Shown piece after piece: positions 31,901 to 45,460 of a DNA stretch of 64,000 nt. This DNA comes from Tipula vernalis (taxonomy: Eukaryota; Arthropoda; Insecta; Diptera; Tipulidae). The position numbers and the translations under genes are program-made. Within the stretch, counting starts at the first letter, position 1, and each line of letters begins with the position of its first letter. The stretch is taken from the NCBI GenBank assembly GCA_958295665.1, contig OY282558.1, forward strand, positions 328,635,106 to 328,699,105, read 5' to 3'. The notes under the pieces were generated by a model. It was given only the letters and a program-made list of their open reading frames with translations, ran no database searches and had not been told where the DNA came from.

Positions 31901-34790
31901 GTATGTGCCTTTATCAAAAATGAAATAATCCACGTTGTGACATTTATAGCTGCCTGCATACAATTCTGAATTGGACGTAATGATTGTGAATGAAATTTTA
32001 AGTAGAATAATTAGGCAAAATTTTAAATTTAATTTAGAAATGAAAAAAATTCAGCATTCAAACATAAATTTTAGTAAAATGTTGAGTGCCATTTACGTGA
32101 GAAAAGTCCAACATACGTTTGTGAATTTCAACATATCGAATATAAAATCAGAATTTCGAACAAAAATCTGAATGATAATTGGAATTCCCAAATGTAATTG
32201 AATAAATTCTTGAGCAGAAACTTAAATTGGATTTAAAAATTTAAAAGTTGAATTAGAATTACAAAACTAGATTTGAACAATATCTTGTGTTTAATGTGAA
32301 TCAAAAGCTAATCGTAGTTTTCAGCAGAAATTTAGTTACAAATAGAGTTTGAATTCCAATCTTTGAATACAAATTCCAACCAGGGCTTGACTAAATATTG
32401 AGTGCATTTAATAAAATTTTAAATCGATAAATTTTCAGTTTGAAATTGAATAAATACAATTTTAATTGAGTTACAATTCGAACTACGACGCCAACAACAT
32501 TTTGAGTGAAATTTAAAATAGAAAGTAACAAAATGTTTCTGGATTAAACTACATTTTGCATGAAATTTAAAAAGTACAAATTGTTGTACAGTATTACTTG
32601 TGTTAAAAATTGATTTGGAAATTTAGATTAGAAATTGATTACCACATTCTGCATGTTTTTGAGCAAAAATTTGAGTGTAAATTTATTGTTCCAAACTAGA
32701 TCTAAACATAGTTTTAATTGCAATTAGATAACAATTGAGTTGCAATATGAGATTTGATCTCAAACAACCAACAACATTTCCTTTGCATTTAGTTTAGAAA
32801 TTTGAATCGAAAATTTTGAGTGAAATTTGAATGGTTTTGGTATTCCAAACCAAATAAAATCTTTGCTATTAGTTGTATATATGAATTGAGTTACAACTCG
32901 AATTTTGATTTCACAAAATTTTGAGAGATATATAAGTTTGCATTGCACAATAAATGTACTGAGTAGATTTTTAATTAGAAAACCAAAAAATGAGAGCAAA
33001 TTAGGTGGGGCAAAGAATAGATGTCAAGGGAAAACCAAAATACATGAAAAATTAGACTGGAAAAGAAGACAGTTTGAAGGCAATCGAATGAAACCTTAGA
33101 TGCATCCAGAATAAAATTAGATTACAATTCCATCTGGATTTTAATAAACTTTGAGTGACATTTTAATCCGAAATAAAGCTAAACTTCCAAATTGTACTTG
33201 AATGTTGATTGTAATTTTGATCACGCTCATTGAATTAAATTGAAATAAATACTTGAGTGAAATTTAAAGTTTTAACAAATGTTCTACTAATTGATTAGTG
33301 TAATTTTCCTTTCAATATATGTGAGCGATATTCAGACTAGTATCTTAGTTTAAAATCAAAATGAATTCGAAAAAAATTAAGATTTTTAGCCAGAAATTTA
33401 GTTCCAAGCTGTTTTCGAAGTTAAACAAAATGATAAATGGAATTTTGAATATAAATCTAGTTTAAATTGGTCAACTGCATTCGGCAAAGAAGAAATTGAT
33501 TAAGATAACGAAATTTTAAAGAGAGAAAATTAGCTTGAATTCTAAACTCAATATAATGAGTTTGAGCACATTTTGAAAACAATTTTAGCAAACTATTTAA
33601 TGCACTTTATGTGACTGAGTTTAAATTCTAAACACGATTTCAACAAATTTTTAGAGCAAAAATCTGTATGCCTTTTTTTTTTATAATAGAAGCATTTCAA
33701 TTTTAAACCGTAATTGAATAATAAAATCTTAAGTAGGAACTTACGAGTTTAAATAACAATTTGATTTAAGCAAACACACGAGCTTAAATTAGCTTTAAAC
33801 TTGAGTTTGGAACTTCTGCACTGCCTTTAATAATAGTTTGAGTGAATTTAAAAAATTTAATTAATATTATTTAAGCAAAATATTTATTTAGAACGGGATA
33901 AAACAAGATTTGAACAAAGTTTGGACTAAAAATTTTATTTCTATCCAACCAAAAAAATATTTAAAAATTAAATTTAAATTCCAAATTTAATTAACACAAA
34001 ATTCTGGTTGCGAAATTTTATGAAATTTTGTTTACAAATTAAGTAAAAATTCCAATCTAGATTTGTCTAAATGTGCTTGATTTGAAATTTGGAGTACAAC
34101 TTCAGCTGTAGTTGCAAGTGCATTTTAAGAAAAATTCGAGTGTTATTATTATTAGAAATGCTAAAAGAGAGTAGAATTTAAAACTCTAGTTTGCGTCAAA
34201 AAGGTTTGTTAAATTTGTATCAGAATTTTGAGCTGAAATCCGGGTAAGTATCGAAGTATTTGAATTTTAAGAGTAGAAATTGAATTTGAATAGTAATTTT
34301 GACTTGACCAAAAACATAACTGTAATGTAGTTTTTAGTTTAAAAGTTGAGTTTGTATTTCGAATTGGACTGGCAAGAGAAAAATTAAAGATTAAGTTACA
34401 ATTGTAAAATAGATTTGAGCAAAATTTTATGTTTAGTGAGGGCAAAATTCTGAGAAAAAGTATTGCAAAATTTCAGTTGCAAGAAATGTTGTTATATTTT
34501 GAATACAAGTAGGCTAAATTTCAAACTCGATTTGACAAAATTGACGGAGGAATTGAGTTATAATTTTGAGTGAAATTTAAAATACAAAATTTATTGTTCA
34601 ATTTCAGTTTTCATTTTAAAATGATACGAGAAGTGTAATTTTGATATTCCAAACTAAATTTTAATTGAAATTAGTAAAAATTACAATACGAAACATGATT
34701 TCTTCTTGAAGGCAAGTTAAATTAAAAAATTGATTTTGAATTAAAATTTGAGTTGAGCAAAAATATGAGCGTTATTTAGTTTTTCTTGTG
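31900..34790. repeat. Decayed AT-rich internal repeats (copy A)
   Basis: The words TTTGAGTGAAATTTAAA and AATTGAGTTACAATTCGAA recur imperfectly, for example near 32460 and 32880 (about 420 bp apart), and again near 33260, 33840 and 34570. No coding potential is supported. Looks like an old tandem or nested repeat that has diverged. Confidence 0.5.
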
Positions 34791-36538
34791 TAATTTTTAA
34801 GTGTATTACTTCTCCATGACTTTGTAACCCGGAAAAGTTAGTTTATCCAACTTTATAGCCAAAAACTTGATACTCTTTTGTTAATGAGGGAATTGAAATC
34901 CTCTTAGGATAAGGTCTAGTTTTGGTTTTCTTTTCAAAATTTGACCACATATTTTGCCATTTCAGTTACATATTTTAGGAACATATTTTTGATTTTTTAG
35001 AACCTAAAAATCCTAAGCCTAGTAATCACTTTGTAATAAGCCACTTTCCGCTCTCGGTCTATGTCTTACAGAATTAAATTATTTGCATGTCAATTTGATT
35101 TTTTATTTTTTTTATGTTATTTGCCTTTATTGAAAAATGGTCGATAATGAAACACAATTTTCTTAATTTTGTTTATTATAATTCATGCTAAACATATCCT
35201 ACATCCAAGATTTTAGTGTAGATGGTGACAAAAACTTTTTGCTTTTTTCGATGGAATTGTAAACTTCACATTGAATAGTCGCAAAATATCAACCAACATA
35301 CATATAATAGTTTTTTTTGTATGAACAGTATTTTGTGCACAATTTATTTGTTAAAAGATTATTAAAATTGGTTAATATTTTATCAAAATAAAAAATAAAA
35401 AATCCCCGGCGTAGTATAACTATTTACAAAAAACACTTGGTTAATATAAAAATAGCTTTCTTTACACAAGCAAAGATAACCAAAACACTTAACACAGATT
35501 TAAAACAAAAACTGAAGAACAATCACAAATATGAATAAAAATAGTATTCCCAATCCCCCATTTCTAATCACCATTCAACATTTTATCAAAATCAACTGAT
35601 TTACTCACATCAATGTTTTTTAAATTAAACCACATTTTATTGCTTATATTAAATACTATAGGATATCAGAAACATACAATTAATACACAAGAATGGTTAA
35701 CACTTTGTCAGATTAAAATTAAAATTATTGATCACTTTTCACAAACTTTAAAATTTTTATAAATTATTCATTGCGGTTTACCCAATGAAGTTTCGATGAA
35801 GACTAAAACTTGATTTCAACTACACTGCTCTCTTATAGACTGTATAGTTTTCATGTTTCTTGTCAATAATTCACAAATATCTTATGTGTTATTATCCAAT
35901 GGAGGATATTGAATAACGACTTTGATCGTTTATTGATATTGTTTTGATTTGAATTTTTGTGTAAATGTATGGTCACGGCCAGCTAGCGTTGGACGGGCCA
36001 CTATCAATTAAAGATGCAACTAAAATTATTGTATTTTATAGAAAAATTTATAATTGATTAAATTATAAATAAGGGTTACATATAATAATTATATGAAACA
36101 AATCGAAATCATCTCAAACATTTCGGTAAGATGATGGCGTTTTACTTACTTAATAAAAAAATTATCAAACAAAGGCAGAAATATCGCAAAGTGTTATATC
36201 TAGTTTTTAGCAGTTTTTTTTTATAAACAATTTTCATTTAATAAATTTGAGTAGTGAACCAACCACTACCGGATGCCGGCAAAATCAAATATTTCCGATA
36301 ATTACACTCTTGGAAAAAATTAAGAATTTTTCAAAAATATAGTATTTAAATATAGGCGTATCTCCTCTCACACAAAAATGATTTTTGCTCAAAATTAATT
36401 AAGGAACCGTCTTTTAAAATACTTGCACAACGTTCAAGTTCATAACACGCTAGAACTATCCCATAATCTATATCTAAAATCATTTTTAATGAAGCCGTGG
36501 TCCGATGGCTTTAGAACAAGTAGTCACATAACATTTCG
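34790..36538. other. AT-rich non-coding DNA to the end of copy A
   Basis: About 245 bp near 34790-35035 is absent from copy B. A hairpin-like sequence GTAGTG-AACCAA-CCACTAC lies near 36250. No genes recognised. Confidence 0.4.
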
Positions 36539-36660
36539 TTAGAGATATTCCCATCTTTGTCAATTTACCCGAGATCCATCCATCAAGGTCATTGGCAGAT
36601 TAAGATAAATCCGTGCTAAAGGCAAGGTTTCGTTTCCAGGCCTCAAAAAATAATTGGAAA

Positions 36661-36780
36661 ATCTAAGCTCTAAGCAAGCTTTCTCTAAGCAAGGGAGGTA
36701 TTGTTCTCTAAGCAAGGGAGGTATTGTTTTATGGATATTTTATAAGCAAGGGAGGTATTGTTTTATGGATATTTTATAGT
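36661..36780 (+). repeat. Stuttered repeats at the A/B duplication junction
   Basis: The block TAAGCAAGGGAGGTATTGTT appears three times, each extending a different distance into tRNA-unit spacer sequence (TTATGGATATTTTATAG), and the partial form CTCTAAGC appears before them. The repeats change gradually into the array spacer. Confidence 0.85.
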
Positions 36781-37003
36781 TGATTTGTTTAAAATCTACA
36801 TTTATTACAGTTATATTGTCACTATAAAGATAACTGTAATACACCATGAAGTTGCTCATTTTTAATTTTCGAATAAACCAACCATAGCACTCTAAGACGC
36901 TCAATATAACTGAAGTAGAATAAATTTTTTAACCTACATGAAATCTCTTGCTATTTCTTGATGTCTGAGATTGTAAGAAATTGCATCTTTAGAACAAAAT
37001 ATA
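36764..37003 (+). repeat. tRNA-Asp unit spacer and leader at left edge of copy B
   Basis: Matches the main-array spacer closely (TTCGAATAAACCAACC, AGAATAAATTTTTT), more so than the equivalent unit before copy A. Confidence 0.92.
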
Positions 37004-37034
37004 TCCTCGGTAGTATAGTGGTAAGTAACCCCGC
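37004..37034 (+). pseudogene. Truncated tRNA-Asp at left edge of copy B
   Basis: Same 31-nt truncation and T-to-A change as 18745-18775, followed by the same unique sequence. Confidence 0.93.
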
Positions 37035-37196
37035 TTGTTCTCAACTTCAGTTGATGATGTCTCGACATTTTGAAAATCCCTGAATCCGACTAAAATGAAC
37101 TAATTTTGGAAACTGTTCGCCAAGAGGATCGGGTTCCTGCCCAACGAATTGACCCACCACGTCGTAACATTACCACGTTGAACAATTTTTTATATA

Positions 37197-37910
37197 TGTT
37201 GATTTGAGGGCTAAGTTGGCCATTGTGTTTGTGGTCGAGCTTGCGGTTGAGTTGGTTTCTATTTTAGAATAGAATTGGGGTTCGAGTTGGTGTTGTGTTG
37301 GGATTTGATTAGGGTTTTTCTTAAGCAGTTGAGCAATTTTTTTTTGGCTGTGTTGATTTAAGGATTTAGTTTGGCGTTGAGTTTGCGTTTGAGTTGGGTT
37401 CCATTTAGGAGTTGGGTTGGGTTTGGGTTTAGTGAGCAGTTCAACTGGCGATTTATTTCAGTTCAATTGATTGTTGAATTAGAGTTAGATTGAGGTCAGT
37501 TCACGTAGCCATGTAGTTTTTAAGACTATCTTTTGATTGGGAGTGGAGTTGTGCGTGATTTTGGGGCTGATGGAAGGGCTTGGTTGAACGGTCGAGTTCA
37601 GGTTCAGTTGGAAAATTGGTGTAAGTTTAGGTTTAGTTGGAGCTAAGTTGGGATTGAGCTGAGTAGGAGTCAGCGAGTAAGTTCGAAACTTATTAGGGGT
37701 TCTGTTGAGGATTGAGTTGGAAGTTTGCTTGAGTTGTTCTGAGTTGAGCACATGTACAAAGTAGATTTTGAGTCGTGTTGATTAGAGAATTGAGTTACGT
37801 GTTGAGTTTGGGGTTAAGTTGAGGGTTCAGTTGGGCCTCAAGTTAGATTTTGAGTTGAGTTCACAAACGCATACAGTTTTCGGTCCGTATTGGTTTCAGG
37901 AATTGGATTT
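37197..37910 (+). repeat. G/T-rich decayed minisatellite (copy B)
   Basis: Partner of the stretch at 19273-19985, with scattered substitutions and short indels between the two. Confidence 0.8.
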
Positions 37911-38099
37911 GGGGTTGACTTAAAATGATGTACCACTCGATCTTTGTGCATTATTATGATTTGAAATGGGTAGTTATTTGGGTCGATGGTGAATCGTGAC
38001 CGGAATTAAGGATGTCCAATTGATTTTAGACAATGAAATACAATCAAATTTATATATTATAAAAAATGTATAACATTATTATGATATATTATGTAAAAC

Positions 38100-41000
38100 T
38101 TAAAACATACAACATTTAGGATAAAACGTATTCCGTTTCGAAATACTGTGCAAAAACGCTTGTGATTCTTTATCGTATCGACGTCTTGCCTCTAAAATGT
38201 TTAATACTGTTTTTGTGACATCACTACTTGTGGTTAAATTTAAATGCGTTTGATTCATGACAAAACTGTCCGGAACATCTGTTAATGAGATGTAACATTC
38301 ACCCAGGAATACTTCCGTTTTAAAAACTAATGAACGATTCCATACGGTAAATAAAATTAGTGTACCATCACGTTCGGTGGGTTGTAATTTAATCATACAT
38401 TTTTCATCGATTAACGGTACGGTGGTATTTTTATGCATTTTTGTTGTGTACTCGATGTGGTTTTGCCTCAATCGTAACAAATGTACTTTAATAATTGGAT
38501 TACATTTCACATCGTGAGCTGGTAAAATTGTTTCTAAATTTCTTGCATTGATTATTTCAATCTGAAAATAAAATTTAATTTATTTATGATTCGGCTAAAA
38601 ATAAAATTTAATTTGCGGTCAACACTTACAATTAAATTATCATCTTCATTGAAATGGCATCGGATAGTTAGAGTTGCATTTTTCGCGTTAAACATATCAT
38701 TCTGTGATTGGGCCCGAATCAAATGAAATCGCTGTACTAAATTGGCGGTTTCCAGCGCATTAATGCCAATTAGGTTATCGACGTATAATAAACTTGGATA
38801 ATTTTTCATAAATTGTTCATTCTTTGGTTCCACTGTCGTCACGATATATACCACATTATAGAAAAAATGTTGAAGATTTAAATAGAATTCAGAACGATTC
38901 CGATTTTGAACCGCTAATGCTAAGGTATCTTCTAAGATACTGACCAATTCGTCCCACAATAATTCCACAGTTCTTTCGAAATTAATCGAATTTAAATCGT
39001 TACGCAGTGTTGTCATTGATTTATCGATATAATTAAATAAATCAACAATGGCATTGGTTTTAAAATTATCCGAATTAACAACTGTTGCTAGATTACTGCG
39101 AATGGCCGATGCTAAATGTCGTATAACTTGGTTAATTGATTGTAAAATTGTGGAATTTTTTATTTCATTTATATACTCCATTATGTTTTGGAATGTTTCA
39201 GCGGCACGTTCCGCTTCAAACGTATTGTATAGGTTTGAAATGCGAGTGACCATATTCTGAATACTAATTTCATTGATGAATGAGTTGATCTTAGCTCGAA
39301 TGAATTCTATATTATTGATCGCTAAGCACCATTGTTGTGTCACTTGGAAATTTTCTTGAGTATGTTTGTGATTCAGATGTAAATTTTCCAGGGATGATTG
39401 AATTTTATTAGCATAAAATGCGCATAGTCGGCAAATGTCCTAGAATAACAAATAAATTTATAATTAACATTTAAAAAATAATTAATTTTTTGATTTGGAT
39501 TTCTTACATAAATTATTTTGCCAATAATCATAAATGATCCTATATCATCCGTCCATTCAAGTTGTTCCCAAATATATTTCACTTGGTAAAAAATTCCTAA
39601 TGTATCAATGGCTGATGAGCTGTACTTAGCATCTTCATGTTCAGGTTCGAAGTTGTCTCTGTTAACGGCTGATTCGATCCTTATCAATGCTTTTTCCACA
39701 CCTAGCTCCAGCCAATGAGTTAATGCCCCACTAAACCAAATTTGGCATTGATTCAATTTCACCGATTCACTATTAACGATAATTTTAGCGCCCACTGCCA
39801 ATAATTCCTTTAGCGTTAAATATAATTGAAAGAGGGCTACTGTAATATTTTTCTCCTGAGCTTCATGTATCACATCGGGTTGATCGACCGCACAGTACAA
39901 TATTTGCCAATCACCATCAGTGTCGTTTAGGATATTTTCCAAAATGTAACCTAATTTTTCGTCATACACAAGAAATAGTGTTTCGGCAAACCTTAAATTA
40001 TTTGTCTCCTTGAAGATTTCATCTAATTTTATAGCTTCCGTTAAATCGTCTTGCAACGTGCGAGTGAAGTCTTTTATTTTCGTGATATTTTCAGAATCAG
40101 TTATAAGGGTTATGTTTTGCTCAATTAATTGTTTGTCGAACCATTCATTTGATCCATCAATCACAGCGTTCTCCAATGCATTGAAAATACTAAAGTTGAA
40201 AATTTCATTTCGATGTTCTATTGTTGTTTTGTCGATAAGACCTTGTAATTTTGACAAAATATTTAAGATAATTTTTAAAGTTGCATCATGATTTTTGTTT
40301 GCTATTTGGTCTTGAGTCTGAGCTAAACAGGATGGCAAAAGACGTGCAGCACCTTCCCAAATATATTTTAGATCTGTATCATATTCGTTGTCGACAAGTG
40401 ATGTAGAAAGTGTATGCAACAGCGAATCAAATAATATAAATGATAAGGGATGGTTCACATGAATCGTTGAGAATGCTGCCCATTTTGAGACGGCAATATC
40501 ATGTTTCGATAAATGTACTCTTGATCGATATGCTCGTAATATTGCTTCACCGGGTTCACTAAATTTTCCATCCCACCAATAGTCTACTACGTGTGATACT
40601 TGCAGTTCGTACTGTAATAAATTTTGTAACAAGCACTGATATTCTTCCAACGACACGTCTCGTGGTTTTTCCGCACAATACCTCACTTGGACATTAATCA
40701 TTCCGCGATTATTATATTTCCCGTTTTTCTCCAAATTGAGCCATACATCAAGACCATCATGCTTAATTGACTCCAACGAAATAGACGCCCTACCAACTAA
40801 TTTATTTTTATTTCCAGTTTGTGTTAATTCCTTGATCAATGATTTTAAACCACGTATTGAACCCGATTCACTTGAACTATCCGATTTTTTAAGATCCCCT
40901 TCATCTGAGTAGCAGCAATCGAATACCTCAAATACAAGTCTGTCATTATCAATATTTTTTATTATTGGAACAGAAAATAGTTCCGTCCATTTTGGATTGT

Positions 41001-41313
41001 TGGTGTCCAATTGTATTTGAGTGCTGTTAACATGACCTGGTGATGATGTTTTAAAAATATTTACCATATAATTGCCGGTGCCAGTGATCGATGTTGATCG
41101 TAAATATTTAGCTTCGGTGCATTTAACATCAACACGTAAAATTGGTGGATTCCGACGGTGGGCTAGTTTTAGTAATTTATTGTGATGGTTATCGTCAATG
41201 TTAAATGCATTTTGTATGTAATCAAATAGTGTCCCAACTTCAAGTTTTTCATCGAGTTCTAAACTATTATTATGCAATAATGTGTACAAAATCTCTTCAT
41301 AAATGGGGTCAAT
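38100..41313 (-). CDS. Munc13-4/BAIAP3 (staccato)-like protein, copy B
   Basis: Exons 41313-39508, 39439-38630 and 38561-38100, same GT-AG sites and phases as copy A, about 1025 aa; no stops. It differs from A by a handful of residues (for example an added Gly-Asp near residue 460) and by few third-position changes. An in-frame ATG has arisen upstream of the first acceptor (41370), giving an open frame without the upstream intron; whether it is used cannot be told. In both copies the loop positions of the two C2 domains where a calcium-binding Asp is usual read GTGNY and CNPIV. Confidence 0.9.
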
Positions 41314-41990
41314 CTGTAAATAAAGATTTAAATTCTCATTAGATTTTAGTCCAAACGTTTTATGATTCATGCAAGCACAGTTTTACCCAAATTTTAATAA
41401 TATTGTATGGTCGAACGTGTTTAAAAGAGAACACAAATCTTAAAAATCCCCAATCAATAATAAAACAGAAAAATCCCCAACACAATCTTAATAATTTACT
41501 TGCCTACATACATGAAAAGCACGAAATTAAGAAAAGAAACTACCATAATCGTACATAAATTATGACGTCGTAGACTAAATCATAATTGATACTCGTCTGA
41601 AAACTATTTTTAGACGTTAACTTGCTTGGTTTTTCCCCGCGTCTTCTTATTGTAAGATAAACTTAGTTTCTTCTTGTTTTAACCTACAGCGATTGAGATC
41701 GTTTTGATTTTTCTGTCGTTTTGAATTATTGTTGCAATTGTTAAGAAATTCACTAGAATGTTTAATAATTTAATCGAATTTAGATAGTTGTAAAGCTCTT
41801 AAACGTATTAAATTTTGTTAACTGACTAACTAATTTTGAGGCTGTAACTAATCCAATGGCCAAGAGGATAAAACTCAACAACTAGCGGCTTAAAAGTGTA
41901 ATGATGGCTTTGGAAGGTACAGTCGCAGTTCTATGAATGCAATGCAAGCATTGTATGCGTAAAGAATGCTACACACCATTGAGGGATTTG
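41314..41990. other. Presumed intron or upstream region (copy B)
   Basis: Partner of 23388-24110; no upstream exon identified. Confidence 0.45.
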
Positions 41991-44900
41991 GCCGCTTCAT
42001 GATGAAGTTTCATAATCATTTTTTTTAACGGATTAGTGATTAGTTCTTTGATCCCATATTAAACCAGCCGTGATTTTTTCATCACCGTCAGGATACTTGC
42101 TATTGCTTTTGATATGTAGTGTAAGTAGCCCGTATCAGCTTTCCGCCATTCTCCTTGACATCGACGTGTGCACATTCTCTCGAATTTTCGAAATCGTTCC
42201 ATATATAACCCGCTGAATAATTGTACCATAATGGGCCACCATAAGTGATGATGGGTCGGATTATTGTTTGATAGCATATCCTTTTGACTGTTGGACTCAG
42301 ATATTTCGAATAAAATATTTTTTGTTATAAAGGACTGCTTTTTTGACTTTGGTTAGCTATAGATTGATGCCCAAGTATTTCACACTTTTTTTTAATCTAT
42401 GTTTTCATTGGCAATTTTGATTCTAAATGATTTCCAGTTTTTCTTCGTATCACCTGTCGCGAACTGATATGGCTTCCTGAACAGAATCGTTTCACATTTG
42501 TTGGCATTGATTTGAATTCGCCAGGTTATCAAAAATGCGGTGATGAAATTGGTTGTTGTTTGAATATTTTCTTATATTTGATTGATTCTTGATGCGGCGC
42601 TATATACCACTAAGTCGTCGGCATAGAGTTTCATTTATTGTCCCTTGCTGTAAGCCATTATGCAATTGGAATATGCTCTTGAATGTTTCAGTTCCCGTGG
42701 TGCTTATGAACTGTCTATTGTACAACATATCAATGAGGATTTCGATTATATCTTTGCTGAATTTTAATTTTTGCTGTTTAAACATTAAACCGTCTAACCA
42801 TACAGATTCAGAAGCCTTTGCCATCTAACATTACTGCCCCGGTACACATATCTTTCTCGTTAAGGTTGCGACACACATCGGATCCCAGCTTCGTGATCGC
42901 ATGAATTGTAGAGTGACCATGCCGGAAACCAAATTGGTTATCTGGCATGATGTTGTTTTTTTGTATATGGATAACAATTTCATAAATTTTGCTTAGATTC
43001 GACAGTAAACTGATAGGCCGATAGCTCTGTGCGTCCTTGATATGTTTCAATTCGTTTAAGGTGATAAAGTACGAATTGTCCGATGATGACGATGTCAATA
43101 AATTTGTTTTGGTTTGATTTGCGCGATTGAGCACGATTTACTCTTTGAGTGCATCTGCTTGGTATTCGATGATTGATGCGTGCGGTGTTCCATTTGATCT
43201 TATCTTTAGCATGGTTTGCTTCTTTATATAGTGCCCGATTATATCCATATTTTGTTGGACGTTGAAGCTGCTGCATTTGTTAGCGCTGGATTTGGGAATG
43301 TTGTTCCAGTCAATATTTATGTTTCTGGCTTCGCTCTCATCAATTTCCAGTTCCGTTATGTGGTTCCGTTCTTCGACCTCCAAATACTTCGAATCGTGGC
43401 AAACATTTTTATCCCTTGTTGTATTGATTTAATTTTGTTTTGCCAGTGCTTGTTCGTTTGGAGCTTGATATTTTCAATGATAAGCTGATTTGTTCGTTTT
43501 ATCTGGGCTTTCAGCAAGATTATTTAGCTGCTCTGTGTTATTACGATACCTCCTTTTCATTTCAGCTTTCGATCGTTTGGTTCGTGTAGCACTCCATATT
43601 GTTTTTAAAACGTACTTTCGGTTGTATCATCTTGATGTTCTGGTGGATAAGTTCTTTGATTATATTGATAAAAGACTCAATATGATTGTTTGGGACTAGG
43701 TTTTGTTTAATATAATTTCGTTTGCAAAATTTACAATAAATATTTCTTAGTTTTTTAGTCCACAGAGACCAATCGATTGCTCACTTCTCTGAATTACTGA
43801 ACATTTGATTTGAATCGCTCTATGGTCACTTTCATAGTGTAGCATGGGTATCTCACGATCATTTTTTGTACTGATATGTAATTGGTTGTCTGCAATTGCC
43901 AGATCCAAATAACTTCCTTCTAGTTCGACTGCCTGGTGTTCATGTCTCCTGCTAAGATAAATTTATTGTTTATGTTTATCAGCTCCAATACCTCGAAAAT
44001 TTGCATCCACTCTTTCTCAAATTGTTATGCATTTTCTGCGTTGTTATAACTTGAACAGTACACCGATACTAGATACAATTTCTTATTATTGTTCAACTTA
44101 ATTTTGATAATTGAGTTATCGATAACTTTGACATTTTGTATCATGCTAATTTTGACTTGTTCGAATCGTACGTTTCGTTTAACCAAGATCGCGGTACCCC
44201 GCGAATAAATTCATAATTTTTGAATTCAATATGACTTCTGCGATTTAATTTCGTTTCGCTGATCAACATCACGTCCGGTTGATGTAATTCCAAAAATTTT
44301 ACTAAATTTAGTCGTCTGTCTATGCTGACGATATAATTTACGTTGAGCGCTATTATTTTTAGATTGTTCATAGTGAACCGATAACCTTTAAGAGTTGAGT
44401 GATTTGTTCACACTGTTGTTGTATCGTTTAGGCCATATGGCCATCTTTAGCGCTAGATTTTCTACGGATAATTCATTTGACCCTTTTGGTTTTAGCATAT
44501 CTGAATATGTGCCGTTTTGTATGTTTACTGGAATTGTTTCGAATGTCCTAGGTGATTAAGATTGGTTTTCTTTTATCTTATTTCTTAGTTTTTCCAGCAT
44601 TCTCTGATATACTGGGCAACCCTTTAATAGATACAATTCTATTCGATTTTCTCTTTTATAATGCACTATCCCGCATTATGTTGGCTGAAACATTTGACAC
44701 ATAGGTACAATAAATTACAATTCGACGCTATGTGGCCGAATCGTGGACATTTATGTCGTTTTGTTTTTTTAAAGTTCCCATGAGACTCGCTGATAGTTGA
44801 GTGTCTTGACGTTCAAAACATTCGACATTTTCGTTTTTGATTATGGTATATTGTACGATGTAGAGTGGCAATTTTTGTCCTATTTTCATGTCGTCGTTAC

Positions 44901-45460
44901 AATAAATATTTCAATCTCAACCACGTTCTTTACAGCGTTGGACTCGAAATTAGCGATTTTCACATTTTTGGCGCGCTGTTCTGGAGTTTCTGACACAATT
45001 TCATTTTTTATCGATTGTTTAACACTAAATTAATTGGATGTCTCCCCCATTATTTGTTGGCGGGTTATTAGCATTCCACAATGACTCCATGCGTTCAATT
45101 CGTTCACGTCTTTTAGTGTTTTCCTTTTAAAGCACTTTAATTTTGTTAATGGCCCTCTGATCTGAGGAAATCAGTATGGGTTTCGCACGTACCGATTTGT
45201 TTTTGAAAGAAGGCATTTTCACTATACTAGTGGTAATCCCATCCTTATTATTTTGTTCCACTGGTATACAGGCATTAAAAAAATTTGTTTATATCGTCGC
45301 CGTAGTTCTATCTTGGTGTAAGTTCAAAATAACCAATTTTTAGGTTTAACATTTTATATACGTAATTTTATCTGCTCTTTCTATATCTTCAATCAAAATT
45401 GTTCTATCTGCCGTGCAGTTTGGTGTAAGCACCTCATACAATCAAACAAAAATGTTCATT
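41990..45460 (-). pseudogene. Decayed Jockey-type element (copy B)
   Basis: Partner of 24110-27640. It lacks about 230 bp present in A (near 25097-25298) but keeps about 60 bp near 43417-43480 that A has lost. Visible pieces include the ORF2 start (44371), RT remnants (43134-42600, with SYRPISLLSNL and FGF) and a C-terminal piece (42277-42059). Approximate ends. Confidence 0.85.

Larger units (their letters stand above)
18745..36538 (+). repeat. Segmental duplication, copy A
   Basis: About 17.8 kb that recurs in the same order and orientation at 37004-57882. By eye the copies are nearly identical apart from indels. Homology runs from the truncated tRNA-Asp to CATAACATTTCG, after which the two copies diverge abruptly. 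Copy A alone has 18941-19272 and about 245 bp near 34790-35035. Confidence 0.95.
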
